Source: Chloroflexota bacterium | GTDB lineage: Bacteria > Chloroflexota > Dehalococcoidia > SAR202 > UBA826 | Direction of reading: 5' to 3' | DNA length: 31,486 nucleotides | Assembly (NCBI GenBank): GCA_002696685.1 | Contig: NZSI01000044.1 | Location: 7,090-38,575, forward strand | In this document: piece by piece, positions 1 to 10,400 of the stretch | Layout of the letters: every line of letters begins with the position of its first letter | How positions within the stretch are numbered: position 1 is the first letter of the stretch | Notes under the pieces: model-generated | What the model was told of the DNA's origin: nothing | What the model saw: only the letters and a program-made list of their open reading frames with translations | The model's database searches: none | Position numbers and translations under genes: made by a program

Positions 1-27
1 TTTATATTTTCAATGAGGTTTCTTCAC

Positions 28-939
28 CTATCGAACCAAATAGGTACCTTTATCACTAGGCCGTGTGATAACTATCTCACCATCTAATCCAGATTTCATA
101 CCGGCATCTGCCATCTCATAGCCAATGGTATATTGGCGATCCACACAAAATGCCAGAACTGAAGATCCAGATCCAGAAAGAAAAGCACCTAGGGCACCAC
201 TATTCATAGCAGCTTTAATTATATTCTTCATGGGGGGGAAAATTCCTTGCCGATCGGGCTGATGTAACATATCCTGCGTCGCATATCGGAGATTATCTAA
301 CCCTCCAGTAGTCATAGCTTGCACCATTAACGCTACTCTCCCAATGTTGTATACAGCATCAGCCCTAGATACAAATGGCTTTAGGAGATTTCGCGCTTCT
401 TCAGTGGGCATAGGAACATTCGGTACATATAGGACTACCGAAAGTCTGTCTGGAATAGGCACAGAGGCTGTGATCAATTGACCTTCCTCATATATTCCTA
501 TCTGCATTCCTCCCAATAGGGCCGGAGCAACATTATCGGGGTGTCCCTCCATTTCTGCTGCTATCTGAACAAGTTCATTAAGACTAAAAGGAGACCCAAT
601 ATACTCATTAGCAGCAAATAAACCTGCTGCCAGAGAAGCTGAGCTGCTTCCCATACCCCTCGAGAGTTCAATCTGATTATCGCATTCAAGTAAAACATTG
701 GGTACAACTTTCCCTAACTCTTCAAAAAGTCTTGAGAAGCTCTGAAAGACTAGGTTATCTCTTCCCGATGACAACTCCCTCTCCCCTTTACCAGTCACTA
801 GAACATCAATATCCACATCATTTTTCTCGTGGACAGTCACAGAATTCCAGACATCAAGAGCTATTCCCAAGGAGTCAAACCCAGGGCCCATATTTGCCGA
901 TGTTGCAGGGGACCGTACAGTGATTTTTTGAGTTGCCAT
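28..939 (-). CDS. thrB: Homoserine kinase (GHMP kinase family)
   Basis: Phosphorylates L-homoserine to O-phospho-L-homoserine with ATP in the cytosolic threonine pathway. From the chosen start the protein has about 303 residues, normal for ThrB. The N-terminal motif PATSANMGPGFDSLG is diagnostic for bacterial ThrB. The GHMP ATP-binding loop GMGSSSA lies at about residues 95-101 and the C-terminal glycine motif GALGAFLSGSGSS at about 248-261. The frame is open further upstream (GTG at 964-966, ATG at 955-957), but the ATG at 937-939 gives the family-typical N terminus MATQKITVRSP. That ATG has no Shine-Dalgarno; a perfect TATAAT lies exactly nine bases upstream, so a leaderless mRNA is possible. 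It is divergent from mutS2. No thrC or homoserine dehydrogenase gene is adjacent in the window. The family call is secure; the start is less so. Confidence 0.93.
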   Translation of the reverse strand: MATQKITVRSPATSANMGPGFDSLGIALDVWNSVTVHEKNDVDIDVLVTGKGERELSSGRDNLVFQSFSRLFEELGKVVPNVLLECDNQIELSRGMGSSSASLAAGLFAANEYIGSPFSLNELVQIAAEMEGHPDNVAPALLGGMQIGIYEEGQLITASVPIPDRLSVVLYVPNVPMPTEEARNLLKPFVSRADAVYNIGRVALMVQAMTTGGLDNLRYATQDMLHQPDRQGIFPPMKNIIKAAMNSGALGAFLSGSGSSVLAFCVDRQYTIGYEMADAGMKSGLDGEIVITRPSDKGTYLVR

Positions 940-948
940 TATTCTGAA

Positions 949-954
949 ATTATA
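949..954 (-). promoter_or_regulatory. Putative -10 element (TATAAT) of thrB
   Basis: Read on the minus strand this is a perfect TATAAT, followed by nine bases and then the ATG at 937-939. A transcript starting about seven bases after the hexamer would begin almost at the ATG. No good -35 hexamer is visible 17-18 bases upstream. The same TATAAT-N9-ATG arrangement occurs at imuB. Confidence 0.4.
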
Positions 955-999
955 CATTGATGACACTTTTTAAAACGTCTCATATTCAACTTATTTGAT

Positions 1000-3546
1000 T
1001 TGGTGCCAGCTGCTAATATTGTTAATTACGTGGAGTTTTATCTAGTAGAGTTTGTTCAGTACCTAAAAACAGAAATTGGTTTGTCAACTGTGATCAAAAA
1101 AACAAGAAACGAATATCAATACGAATATCTGAGAGATCGGAGCTTAAACCTTCTTGATTTTGAGTCAGTAAGGTCAAATATTTCTGACAATGCCACTTTC
1201 TATAAATCAAAATCCAAAGCTACCTCAATGCAACCAGCTTACAAAGAAACAATAGTTCAGACCCTGATCAAGGAAACATCCGAAGGTAGATTCATCCTTA
1301 GTAATGTCTCAAATTTTGGACTTGGAAATTTGCGAGACATTTCAGATCATGTTCGTAGAGCCAGCCTAGGAGGAATTTTGTCTGGGCAAGAGCTTATTGA
1401 AATAGCGTCAACCATAGATACTTTTACGGATTTAAGATCAAGTCTGCTCGAGCATTCCGAAGAAGCTATGTTACTTGCTTCCAGAGCAAAACTCATGTCA
1501 GACCTGTCGTACCTCAGCCACTCGATCACGACTACAGTAAGTCCAAACGGTCTGGTAAAAGATACAGCAAGCCCATCACTAGGAATTCTCAGACGACAGG
1601 TAAGAGATTCATACACTAGGGTTACAACAACACTGCAACACCTCATCCGTGAAAGTGAGATGGAAGGGTTGATTCAAGACGACGTAATCTCGGTTAGAGG
1701 GGATCGACTGGTTGTTCAAGTTAAATCCAATATGAGAAGTAGAATTCCTGGAGTGGTTCATGACGCTTCGAACACAGGTATGACATTATTTGTCGAGCCA
1801 TTCTCAACAGTAAACCTATGCAATTCGTGGAGAGAACTAGCGTTAGAGGAAGATAGAGAAGTTGCCCGTATACTTCGTGACTTATCAGCACAGGTGGGCT
1901 CTCTTTCGACAGAGATTTCGGACACAACGGATATGGTATCTGAGATAGACTTCATACTTGCCAAAGCAAGATACAGCAATTCTCTAGGAGCGCCAGACCC
2001 GATTCTGGACAACATTGGCCAACATATGGACCAGGTCCCCGATAAGTTTTCATGGGAATCGGAACGAATCGCAATAAGGCTGAATAACGCGAAACACCCT
2101 CTGATTGGCAATGACATGGTTCCCCTAAATCTAGAAATTGGCCCGAGCTGGCACATTCTCGTTATTACTGGACCGAACACAGGTGGTAAAACCGTAGCAT
2201 TGAAAACTGTAGGGTTGCTATCTGCGATGCAGCAATGCGGAATTCACATACCAGCCGATTCGGGCAGCTCATTACCAATTTTTGACGCTATATTTGCTGA
2301 CATCGGTGATCAGCAAAGTATCGAGACTTCGGTATCAACATTTAGTTCACACATCAGATCACTGAGTGAAATGCTGACACACTCAACTGAACAATCTCTT
2401 GTACTTCTTGATGAGATTGGTGCAAGTACAGACCCAGATGAAGGTGCAGCTATAGCAGCAGCCGTCCTAGAAGACCTTGGGGAAAAGAAAATATTTACTG
2501 TGGCTACCACACACCACAGGTCTGTGGCCGCAACTGCGGAGTCTAACCCTAATATGAGCAACGCCAGCTTTCATCTTGATCCTGAAACTCTGAAACCCAC
2601 ATATCAGATCTCAATTGGCATACCGGGCCGCAGCTATGCCATGGCGGTAGCATCCAGATTGGGACTTCCTAAAAATATTTTACAGAGGGCTGAAAAAAAA
2701 TTATCTCCTCAATATATCCAGATGGGAGAATGGTTGTCAGACATTAGCAATGAACGTGAACAAATATCTAAAGTTCTCTTAGAAACAAATAAAAATCTCT
2801 CTGAGACAAAATCTCTTCGCACCAAACTACAACAGGAAATTGAATACCTCATTGAGAGGCGAGAGAAAATTATAGAATCTGTTAGAGCTAAAGCCGAATC
2901 TAGATTCTCTGAGATCCGAAATTTATTATCCCGAGCGGAATCAGCTTTATCATGGGCAAGGCACGGTGACAGAGAATCTTCACAGTCAGTGGACAGTGAG
3001 ATAGACAGGATCCGGAACGGGTTGGAAGAGATAGATATATCGAAACCCAGTTCAGAAAAAAAGATTATAGATCAGATATCGGCGGGAGATTTTGTTCACG
3101 TCTCCGGACTTTCTCTCAGCGGAAAACTGACAAGATTGGATCCTGAAAACAACAGCGCCGAAATATTAGTTGGAAATATGCGGCTAAATGTGGAAGCAGA
3201 CAAACTTCTTAAAACGTCTGTCCCACCCGAGGCAAATACAGATTCACATAATTCCGTATTAGATACTCAAGTAAACAGGACTTCCCCACGCTCCCTAGAT
3301 CCTATCAAAGATGTTTTAGACGTTCGAGGACTCAGATCCGATCCCTCATTAGATATGCTAGAAGTTTTTCTTGATTCATCTGTCAAAAATGGATTAAGCA
3401 AGGTCACAGTGATACACGGCAAGGGAACGGGCGCCCTCAGAAACAGCATAAGGGAAACCCTTATGAGCCATCCGTTGGTAAGTAGTTTTGGTCCTGAAAG
3501 GGATTCGCTAGGTGGAGATGGAGCAACCTATGTCGTGCTTAATTGA
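1000..3546 (+). CDS. mutS2: MutS2 family ATPase / nuclease with Smr domain
   Basis: MutS2 proteins are MutS-like ATPases that suppress homologous recombination or act on stalled ribosomes, depending on the species; they are not mismatch-repair MutS. The 848-residue frame has the MutS core and clamp, Walker A GPNTGGKT at residues 391-398, and Walker B LVLLDE ending about 472, followed by the MutS signature region (GASTDPDEGAA). A charged coiled-coil stretch lies at about 600-690. The C-terminal Smr domain (about 772-848) carries LDVRG and HGKGTGALR, the hallmark of MutS2. The frame begins with TTG at 1000, but homologues normally begin just before the segment SLNLLDFE, which is about residue 47 here. 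In-frame TTG 1081 or GTG 1090 are more family-like, and none has a clear ribosome binding site. The stop overlaps the convergent exporter gene by eight bases. Confidence 0.93.
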   Translation: MVPAANIVNYVEFYLVEFVQYLKTEIGLSTVIKKTRNEYQYEYLRDRSLNLLDFESVRSNISDNATFYKSKSKATSMQPAYKETIVQTLIKETSEGRFILSNVSNFGLGNLRDISDHVRRASLGGILSGQELIEIASTIDTFTDLRSSLLEHSEEAMLLASRAKLMSDLSYLSHSITTTVSPNGLVKDTASPSLGILRRQVRDSYTRVTTTLQHLIRESEMEGLIQDDVISVRGDRLVVQVKSNMRSRIPGVVHDASNTGMTLFVEPFSTVNLCNSWRELALEEDREVARILRDLSAQVGSLSTEISDTTDMVSEIDFILAKARYSNSLGAPDPILDNIGQHMDQVPDKFSWESERIAIRLNNAKHPLIGNDMVPLNLEIGPSWHILVITGPNTGGKTVALKTVGLLSAMQQCGIHIPADSGSSLPIFDAIFADIGDQQSIETSVSTFSSHIRSLSEMLTHSTEQSLVLLDEIGASTDPDEGAAIAAAVLEDLGEKKIFTVATTHHRSVAATAESNPNMSNASFHLDPETLKPTYQISIGIPGRSYAMAVASRLGLPKNILQRAEKKLSPQYIQMGEWLSDISNEREQISKVLLETNKNLSETKSLRTKLQQEIEYLIERREKIIESVRAKAESRFSEIRNLLSRAESALSWARHGDRESSQSVDSEIDRIRNGLEEIDISKPSSEKKIIDQISAGDFVHVSGLSLSGKLTRLDPENNSAEILVGNMRLNVEADKLLKTSVPPEANTDSHNSVLDTQVNRTSPRSLDPIKDVLDVRGLRSDPSLDMLEVFLDSSVKNGLSKVTVIHGKGTGALRNSIRETLMSHPLVSSFGPERDSLGGDGATYVVLN

Positions 3547-6388
3547 CGACATTTTCAGATACACTTTCAGGCTCTCTAGTTACCAGCATCAGCAAACTAG
3601 GTAGGACGATTAAAGATGCCAAAAGCGCAAGAGTTATCATTACCGCCGTTAGCTGACCGTACGAGGCAAACATAGGCATAGGGGCGAATCCCATAATCGT
3701 AAATCCCACCACGCTAGATGCAGCGGAGGCTACCAGCGCGACTCCCGTGCCTCTAGCAGCCCTCGTTAGAGCCTGAATCCGACACGCATTTCGCCCCAGT
3801 TCTTCCCTGAACCGTTCTGTCATGTGTATAGAATAATCTATCCCCACTCCTATAGAGATCGCCCCAATCATCGCAGTAACAAAATTTAAGGCAAATCCCG
3901 CTACTGACATAATCCCATAGAGCCAAGCAACAACCAGCCCTATCGGTATCACTGTAACAACCGCATATTTTACTGATCTCATGGTAACTAAAAGCAAGAT
4001 TGTAGCAGCGGCAATAGCTACAGGAAGAGAAGTGTAGAGAGTGCGTGTAGACGCTGATAACTGTTCTTCCCTAGTAAAAGGAGACCCTGTTAAACCAGCA
4101 TGGTCTATGGATGGATGAGATTCAAGCTTTGATAAAAGGGGTCTCAATTTATCTGCTGTTTCTGAGACGATGGACTGGTCCCGAGTTCCAGGGATCATGA
4201 ATGTTACTGTTGTCAAGTCTTCCTTAGTTTTAGAAGTATCCATCAATTTTGATAAATAGATTGCTCCCCTTACCTGATCCGGCCGAAGAACCAGTACATC
4301 CTGCTCACCAATCACTCCTTTTTCCAAAGAGTATCTAAAAGCAGCCTCCATCTGTGCTCTCGTGTCGGGAATACCATTGAAATCCATATCTGTAATAGTC
4401 ACACCAGTAGCAGACTCAATAGCGTCTCTAGCAGTGGGGTTGTTTACAATAAATCTCGACGTATTGAGTACATCTAGACCAATTATCACTTCTCCACTTG
4501 CCGTCTCTGCCACCTGATCAACCATCCTGAGTGACTCTACAAATTCAGATATGGCGACAACGGCCATAGGATCCATTAAATCACCTCGAACGTAGACGAC
4601 TCCGGGCTCTCCTCCAGTATCACCGAGATGTTTGTCAATCTTGTCCAGGCCAATAACAAATTCGGACTTGGAATCAAAAAAATCCTTCACATCAAAAGTT
4701 GGCTCTAGCCTAATTGCAAAAACTCCCGCCAGAATAGTTAACGCAGTGGCAGACAGCAAAACAACCAAAATATGAGACCCTGACAAAGTTACAATCTTTT
4801 CAACTACGCGCATGGCAACAGAATTCGTAACATTTCCAACTAACTGATCATCCATATGGGATTCGGAAATGTCCTTGGTATTCTTGCCTGCTCTGATAAG
4901 CCAAATAGCGGGAATAACCAGGAAAAAAATAGCGGATATGGCCAACATCAATACCCCGTAGGTTTTATCTACAGCTAACATAACTATCACAGTACCGCCA
5001 GAAGCACCCGCCACGGAAATAGAACCTATGGTCCTCAAGGACATGAATTTCCAACCAGTATAGAATTTATTGGATTTGTTGATGAGCTCATCAATTTTCA
5101 TAGTCGTGACTGGCGCAACGACACCTAGGATGATAAAAGAGGAAAAAACCGCTATTGCGGCGGCACTTCCAAAATGAATTACGGCTTCAATGCTAGACGT
5201 CAGATTGGATAGAAAAGCAATACTGTCGCTTGCCATCGCAAGTAATAATGCAGCCAATACACCAGCCAGACCGATTTTTAGAGCCCGTCTCGGAGCATAA
5301 CCCTCGTTAATCTCCTCACGATATCGGCGAACAGCATGGACCACGAAGTCAACGCCCAAAGAAATCATCCCGACAGGAACTACCAAGTCTATTACCAAAC
5401 CCGTCTTGAGACCAACAATAGCTGATATACCCTTCAGCCATACCATAAGTAATCCCAAACCTATTCCGGTAATCGCAGTAGCCCAATACGATTTCAGGCT
5501 CATCCCAACAACCAACACTGCCCCTATAATCGTGAATGTAATAAAAAGTCCTGCGGTTTGACCTTCTTCAGAAGACTCAAGATTTGGATCGATGGCCACT
5601 CCCCACATCTCATAAGTTTTAGAATCGCCTTTCATCACTGATGCGACCCTACGATTTAGATGCTCTTTATTAATTACATCTGGCCCGCCCCCTAATCCGA
5701 TCTCTAATCCTGCTCCTCCAAGCTTCTCATTGTCGGCCATAAGGTTAAAAATAGTAGCCGGAGAGGACCACCACTCCACATCAACTCCATCTACTTTTTT
5801 GGTTTCAAAAGTGGCGTTTGTAGATAGCATATCGATAAATGACCGTGTATCTGGATTGGCGACTATTCTTGCAACTGCCATTTTTATGTCATGATCAGTC
5901 GAATCATCCAGATTTGTTCCTGCCATAGCCAGAGAAGCTTCAATTGGCTCCAAGATAGAACGTATCCCAGTAATGTCTAATCCGTAGTCGTTATTAAAAT
6001 ATGTAAATAGATACTGTTGTTTATCAAGGGTTCCCGCGGCAAGCTCTCCTTTTTTATCCAGATTGATGACGCGATCCCGGTTACCGGCAAATTCCCTTAA
6101 TACATCAGCTGTAATGACATCTCCATTTTTGGGCTCCAAAACGTAAGAGGCGAAATGAAGAGGAGTCGGAAATTTGTCATCTATATCAGCCTGCATGTCA
6201 TACACTTGGCCCGGGGGATTGGGTGATGCTTGCTGAGTAGGCTCCATACGTATCATCGGATATAACAATAGAATGGTTATCGCTATGATCGTGACGATAA
6301 CCAAAATAGAGTGATCCGCAACGTATGTTGCAAATTTATTTTTCCAGTTGCGATAATTCATGAGTTTCGAAATCCCCATGTGAAGCAT
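3539..6388 (-). CDS. RND superfamily exporter, MMPL/HAE3 type
   Basis: A large inner-membrane permease of 949 residues with the duplicated RND layout: one N-terminal helix (about 28-47), a first extracytoplasmic domain (about 50-260), a bundle of about five helices, a linker, then a second helix, a second extracytoplasmic domain and a second bundle at the C terminus. Each bundle has the conserved acidic and aromatic motif after its second helix (GVDFVVHAVRRYREE and GVGIDYSIHMTERFREE). This fits the MMPL/HAE3 branch, whose members export lipids, hopanoids or hydrophobic compounds using the proton gradient. No membrane-fusion adaptor or outer-membrane channel gene is adjacent, as is usual in this branch. 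The substrate cannot be read from the sequence. In-frame ATGs at 6386-6388, 6377-6379 and 6359-6361 are all possible starts. It is divergent from fmt and converges on mutS2. Confidence 0.88.
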   Translation of the reverse strand: MLHMGISKLMNYRNWKNKFATYVADHSILVIVTIIAITILLLYPMIRMEPTQQASPNPPGQVYDMQADIDDKFPTPLHFASYVLEPKNGDVITADVLREFAGNRDRVINLDKKGELAAGTLDKQQYLFTYFNNDYGLDITGIRSILEPIEASLAMAGTNLDDSTDHDIKMAVARIVANPDTRSFIDMLSTNATFETKKVDGVDVEWWSSPATIFNLMADNEKLGGAGLEIGLGGGPDVINKEHLNRRVASVMKGDSKTYEMWGVAIDPNLESSEEGQTAGLFITFTIIGAVLVVGMSLKSYWATAITGIGLGLLMVWLKGISAIVGLKTGLVIDLVVPVGMISLGVDFVVHAVRRYREEINEGYAPRRALKIGLAGVLAALLLAMASDSIAFLSNLTSSIEAVIHFGSAAAIAVFSSFIILGVVAPVTTMKIDELINKSNKFYTGWKFMSLRTIGSISVAGASGGTVIVMLAVDKTYGVLMLAISAIFFLVIPAIWLIRAGKNTKDISESHMDDQLVGNVTNSVAMRVVEKIVTLSGSHILVVLLSATALTILAGVFAIRLEPTFDVKDFFDSKSEFVIGLDKIDKHLGDTGGEPGVVYVRGDLMDPMAVVAISEFVESLRMVDQVAETASGEVIIGLDVLNTSRFIVNNPTARDAIESATGVTITDMDFNGIPDTRAQMEAAFRYSLEKGVIGEQDVLVLRPDQVRGAIYLSKLMDTSKTKEDLTTVTFMIPGTRDQSIVSETADKLRPLLSKLESHPSIDHAGLTGSPFTREEQLSASTRTLYTSLPVAIAAATILLLVTMRSVKYAVVTVIPIGLVVAWLYGIMSVAGFALNFVTAMIGAISIGVGIDYSIHMTERFREELGRNACRIQALTRAARGTGVALVASAASSVVGFTIMGFAPMPMFASYGQLTAVMITLALLASLIVLPSLLMLVTREPESVSENVVN

Positions 6389-6464
6389 TGTTGGAGTAGT
6401 ATCTAACTACTAGCAATTGTCCTATAGTGAATATCCCCTAGTAAACACCCAAGTTGTTCATCCT

Positions 6465-6470
6465 GAGGAG
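6465..6470 (+). promoter_or_regulatory. Shine-Dalgarno GAGGAG that fixes the fmt start
   Basis: GAGGAG followed by nine bases and then TTG at 6480-6482. The frame is open further upstream to a TTG at 6417, but only the TTG at 6480 has a ribosome binding site and gives the family-typical N terminus (M)RLIFMGTP. Confidence 0.75.
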
Positions 6471-6479
6471 TTACAAAAC

Positions 6480-7412
6480 TTGCGACTCATATTCATGGGG
6501 ACCCCTCGATACGCCATACCTGTTCTAGATAAGTTACTTGACTGTGGGCACGAAATAGCCGCTGTCTATACTCAGCCAGACAAGCCCGCGGGTAGAGGAA
6601 GAAAACTCACACCTACTCCCGTTAAAATTCACTCGACCGACCTTGGTCTCCAAACAGTCGAGACCCAGAGGATTTCTGACAAGGATTTTTCCCTGGAACA
6701 AATGCTCTCTTTCAAAGCAGATGCGGCCATAGTAGCAGCATATGGAATTATGCTTCCGAGTTTTGTGATTGATAAATTTCCACTAGGAATTATTAACTTG
6801 CACCCTTCATTATTACCAGAGTACAGAGGGGCCTCACCGGTGGCAACGGCAATTCTTCAGGGTTCCAAGGAAACGGGCGTGACCATAATGAAAATAGATG
6901 AAGGAATGGATACAGGTCCTATCCTAAAGCAGAAATCCGTAAAAATTGGGAAAGATGAGAAATGCGATACTTTAACGGAAAGATTATTCATCTCGGGCTC
7001 CAATCTATTAGTTGAAACCCTAGATGAAATGCAAACTAGCGGAATAGAGCCAATTCCTCAAAATGACTCAAAAGCAACACTGACTGAAAGACTCAAAAGA
7101 CAAGACGGAGAAATTGACTGGAAGCAGTCGTCTGAGCAAATCTACAGGGCTATAAAAGCCTTCCATCCATGGCCGGGTACATTCACAAAGTTTAATGGGC
7201 AACGCTTGAAAATTCTCGATGCCACTGTGGATGATAAAGACCAGGAACATTTGGATCCCGGAAAGGTGAAAACTAACAACGGAGTCAGAGTTGGCACGGC
7301 AAAAGGATCAATTTCTTTGTTGACCATCCAATTAGAGGGAAAACTCCCTACAAATGCCTCTGATTTCGCTTCATTTACTCCAAATTTAGATGGTTCGATT
7401 TTAGGGAATTAA
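6480..7412 (+). CDS. fmt: Methionyl-tRNA formyltransferase
   Basis: Transfers the formyl group of 10-formyl-tetrahydrofolate to Met-tRNAfMet for translation initiation. From the TTG at 6480 the protein has 310 residues, the usual Fmt length. It opens with RLIFMGTPRYAIPVL, then the PDKPAGRGRKLTPTPVK loop that distinguishes Fmt from related formyltransferases. The catalytic Asn and His lie in INLHPSLLPEYRG (N106, H108 in this numbering) and the catalytic Asp in GMDTGPIL (D144). A C-terminal tRNA-binding domain follows (KRQDGEIDW, then AFHPWPGTFT). The usual partner, peptide deformylase, is not next to it. The stop lies five bases from the stop of the convergent permease gene, leaving no room for a separate terminator. 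The call is secure. Confidence 0.95.
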   Translation: MRLIFMGTPRYAIPVLDKLLDCGHEIAAVYTQPDKPAGRGRKLTPTPVKIHSTDLGLQTVETQRISDKDFSLEQMLSFKADAAIVAAYGIMLPSFVIDKFPLGIINLHPSLLPEYRGASPVATAILQGSKETGVTIMKIDEGMDTGPILKQKSVKIGKDEKCDTLTERLFISGSNLLVETLDEMQTSGIEPIPQNDSKATLTERLKRQDGEIDWKQSSEQIYRAIKAFHPWPGTFTKFNGQRLKILDATVDDKDQEHLDPGKVKTNNGVRVGTAKGSISLLTIQLEGKLPTNASDFASFTPNLDGSILGN

Positions 7413-7417
7413 CTAAA

Positions 7418-10400
7418 TTATTTTTCGCCCAGCCTCAGCAACCGGTTTAGCGATACCTTTCTAGCAGACATAGTCACTATAACTGTAGCGACGCTAAAAA
7501 CAATACCCATAGCAATATAAATGCCGACCAAACTACTCCAGTCAACGTTCATTACTAACGGTGGCAACAGTTCTGTCCCCACTTCATCACTTCCTAGAAA
7601 TGGCATGATTGCCATTCCCAATCTTCCGCCCATCCAAGTTCCTATCAACATTCCAACTACAATTATTGAAGCGTGCTCTACCCAAGTCAGCAACATCAGC
7701 TGATTCCTAGATAACCCAATTGTTCTGAGCAAAGCAAACTGGGTCTCTCGCTCCCTGTACGACAAGTACGAATGTGAAATGAACCCGATAGTAGTAAGCA
7801 AAAAAACTGATCCAAAGGCGATCATCAAAAGAGCACGCCAACCTGCCCTTACCAACGGATCTTCTGAAGATTCAGCTAAAACCTCACGAGCATCTAAGAT
7901 TCCTCCGTGGGGAAAGGGAGCGTCTATTTCAAGAGACTCAACAATATCCATCCATCCGTTCTCATCGACAGAGTCATCGACTGAAATCCATATTTCATTG
8001 ATGCTCGTTCCACCTAGCAAAGCCCCTGAATTAGTAGCGGTGAGCAGAGGATGTAAGCTCATGACTAGAAACCCTTCATCTACCGTATTTAGGGTCGGGA
8101 AATAATCGAACTTGTCAGCCAGCAAGACTGTTATACGTTGGCCACCTACAGAAATAACAACTTCGTCTTTCAGAGAATGACCATATTGATCGAGAAAAGA
8201 CTGGGAAGCCAGGGCAGGAAGAGGCTTAGATAATGCTCCTGAATAAATTCCTCTACCAACCATTGCGTTACCCGATCCCCAGGCGAACAGAAGTGACCCA
8301 TCCCCATTACTACTAACCATAGACAATTCCATACGATCTTTATCCGCATCAGGAACGTTTTTTAATAAATGCCAGCTTTCTATATCCCCGAAAGATTCAA
8401 GGGTCTGCATTTCCCCGTATTGGGATGATCTGAATTGGATACTATCTATGAGAAGCGTTCCAGGTGTGAGAGTGCCTGTGGAACTAGTTTCCAACACACT
8501 TATGGACATAAGAGATAAGGGTTTAGCTGGATAGAGTTGTCTCCAAGGCCTGCGGCCACCAAATAGTTGCACCTCTTTTAAATTCCAGTCACCAGAATCC
8601 AAAGTTCCAAGCTCATATGAAAAAAACCGCCCATTAGCATCACGTAAACGAGCTGCAAGAGCTACTGTCGCCGAGGATATATTGGACTTAACCAGTAATC
8701 CTAAAGATCGCGCATTCTCAGGAATTACCAATCCTTCCGGTTGGGTATCATGCTGTATCTTTGACATCAGCCCAGATAGATCAGTTGTTGAATAATCTGG
8801 CCGATATACCGCAATATCCCTAAACGACTGAGGCTCTATCCCAAGAACAGAAAAAGAATCTCCCAAAAGCCCGCGTGTTAAATCTAACCCAGTAGACCTC
8901 AAGGCAGGACTGACTACCTTAACGCCATCAGAAATCTGATAGGCTTCCGTAACGGATCTACTTAGGCCTACAGAGTTGATGCGAACAGAAGGTATTCTAA
9001 TATCAGTCCCTACTTTATACAGTTCTCTATCTTGAAAACTCCTGTCTAAAGTCCCTCCAAAGCTGGCAGCAAATATACCTAGACCAGTCATCAGCATAAG
9101 CAAAAGAACTAATCGGCCATAATTAACTGGATTGCGTGACATATTCCATATAGCTAGCACGATTCCTACTGGTAACCTTGAAGCAAAAATCCTGCTGATG
9201 AGACCCATTGATAACGGAAATAGCCGTAGAACCACCATTGAAGCACCTATCAATATCACTGCGGGCACCGCAAGCATCATCTGGTTAACTACAACATCCC
9301 CTAATAGCCCTCGAGCGGCCAGTGAACCCTGTTCAGAAAGTTGCTTGAACAGTAATAATCCGATCAATAAGAGGCCAACATCGAGATAGTACCTTTGGAC
9401 AACTGACCTCTTTCCAGGTCTGTTTGAAAGTGATCTCTCTGCTGAAACAGATAATTTGGATGCCTGTATTGCGGGAATCAAGAGAGCAAAAAAACTTAAC
9501 CCCCCGCCCAGACCACTCATGAGATATGAAGTGCCCGTAATTCTGACGGGTAATAATCCCCCCTCGGTAAGATCAGAGAACGCAGGTGTGTATCCAAGAA
9601 TACTCACAGCGCCAGCAGCAATTAATGGAGCCAACAAAGACGTAAGTACTGATATCGTTAGTCCCTCCAACGCGAATACTGAGAGTATCTGCGATCGCGT
9701 TGCCCCTCTACCGCTGAGTTGGGATATCTCCAATTTATGCTGTTCCATTACAAGTGAAGATAAAGTAACGACATAGTAGAGAATCACTAGAACAATCATT
9801 ATGAGGACTACGAACATTTGGAGCTTTGTGAACAAAAGACGGGTGTCAAATTCGGCAAGGGATTTGTCCAGTTCTGTTTTTAAGGAAAAACGGCTCAATT
9901 CTGACTCAAGAATACTCCGAGCAAACAATATATTTTTTTTTGCATCTGAAGCATTAGAAGAATTCAATTTCTCCGTTTCAACATCAATCGTCCAAGCATA
10001 CGTAGTAACCATCTCAGTGAAGGTTGGTCCCAGTGTTTCCATAAAATCAGATTCGGACACATAAAGCGGTAAAGTGTCAAAATTAGATCCCGAAACTGTC
10101 CCAGCTTTATAGGGGGACATAAAGACGCTATCAACTACATGCCAATATGGATCTTCCGGATTAGATCGATCAAATGTGCCGACGATCATCACACGAATGA
10201 ACGGGACGATGTCTTCCCAATAGGGAATTACGGAGATAACAGATCCAACCGAAACATTAAGATTTTTGGCTGCGTCCGACGGCACTATGGCTCTGAAAAT
10301 TGGAACGCCCTCAGGGTCAGTCTCCTCAATCGGATCAGGCATTCCTGAACCTTCATTGATGACCACATTCTCTAATAAGTTTGGCATATAAGAGACGAAA

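Noticed and set aside
1000..3546. Mismatch-repair MutS
   Set aside because: It lacks the N-terminal mismatch-binding domain and ends in an Smr domain, so it is MutS2.
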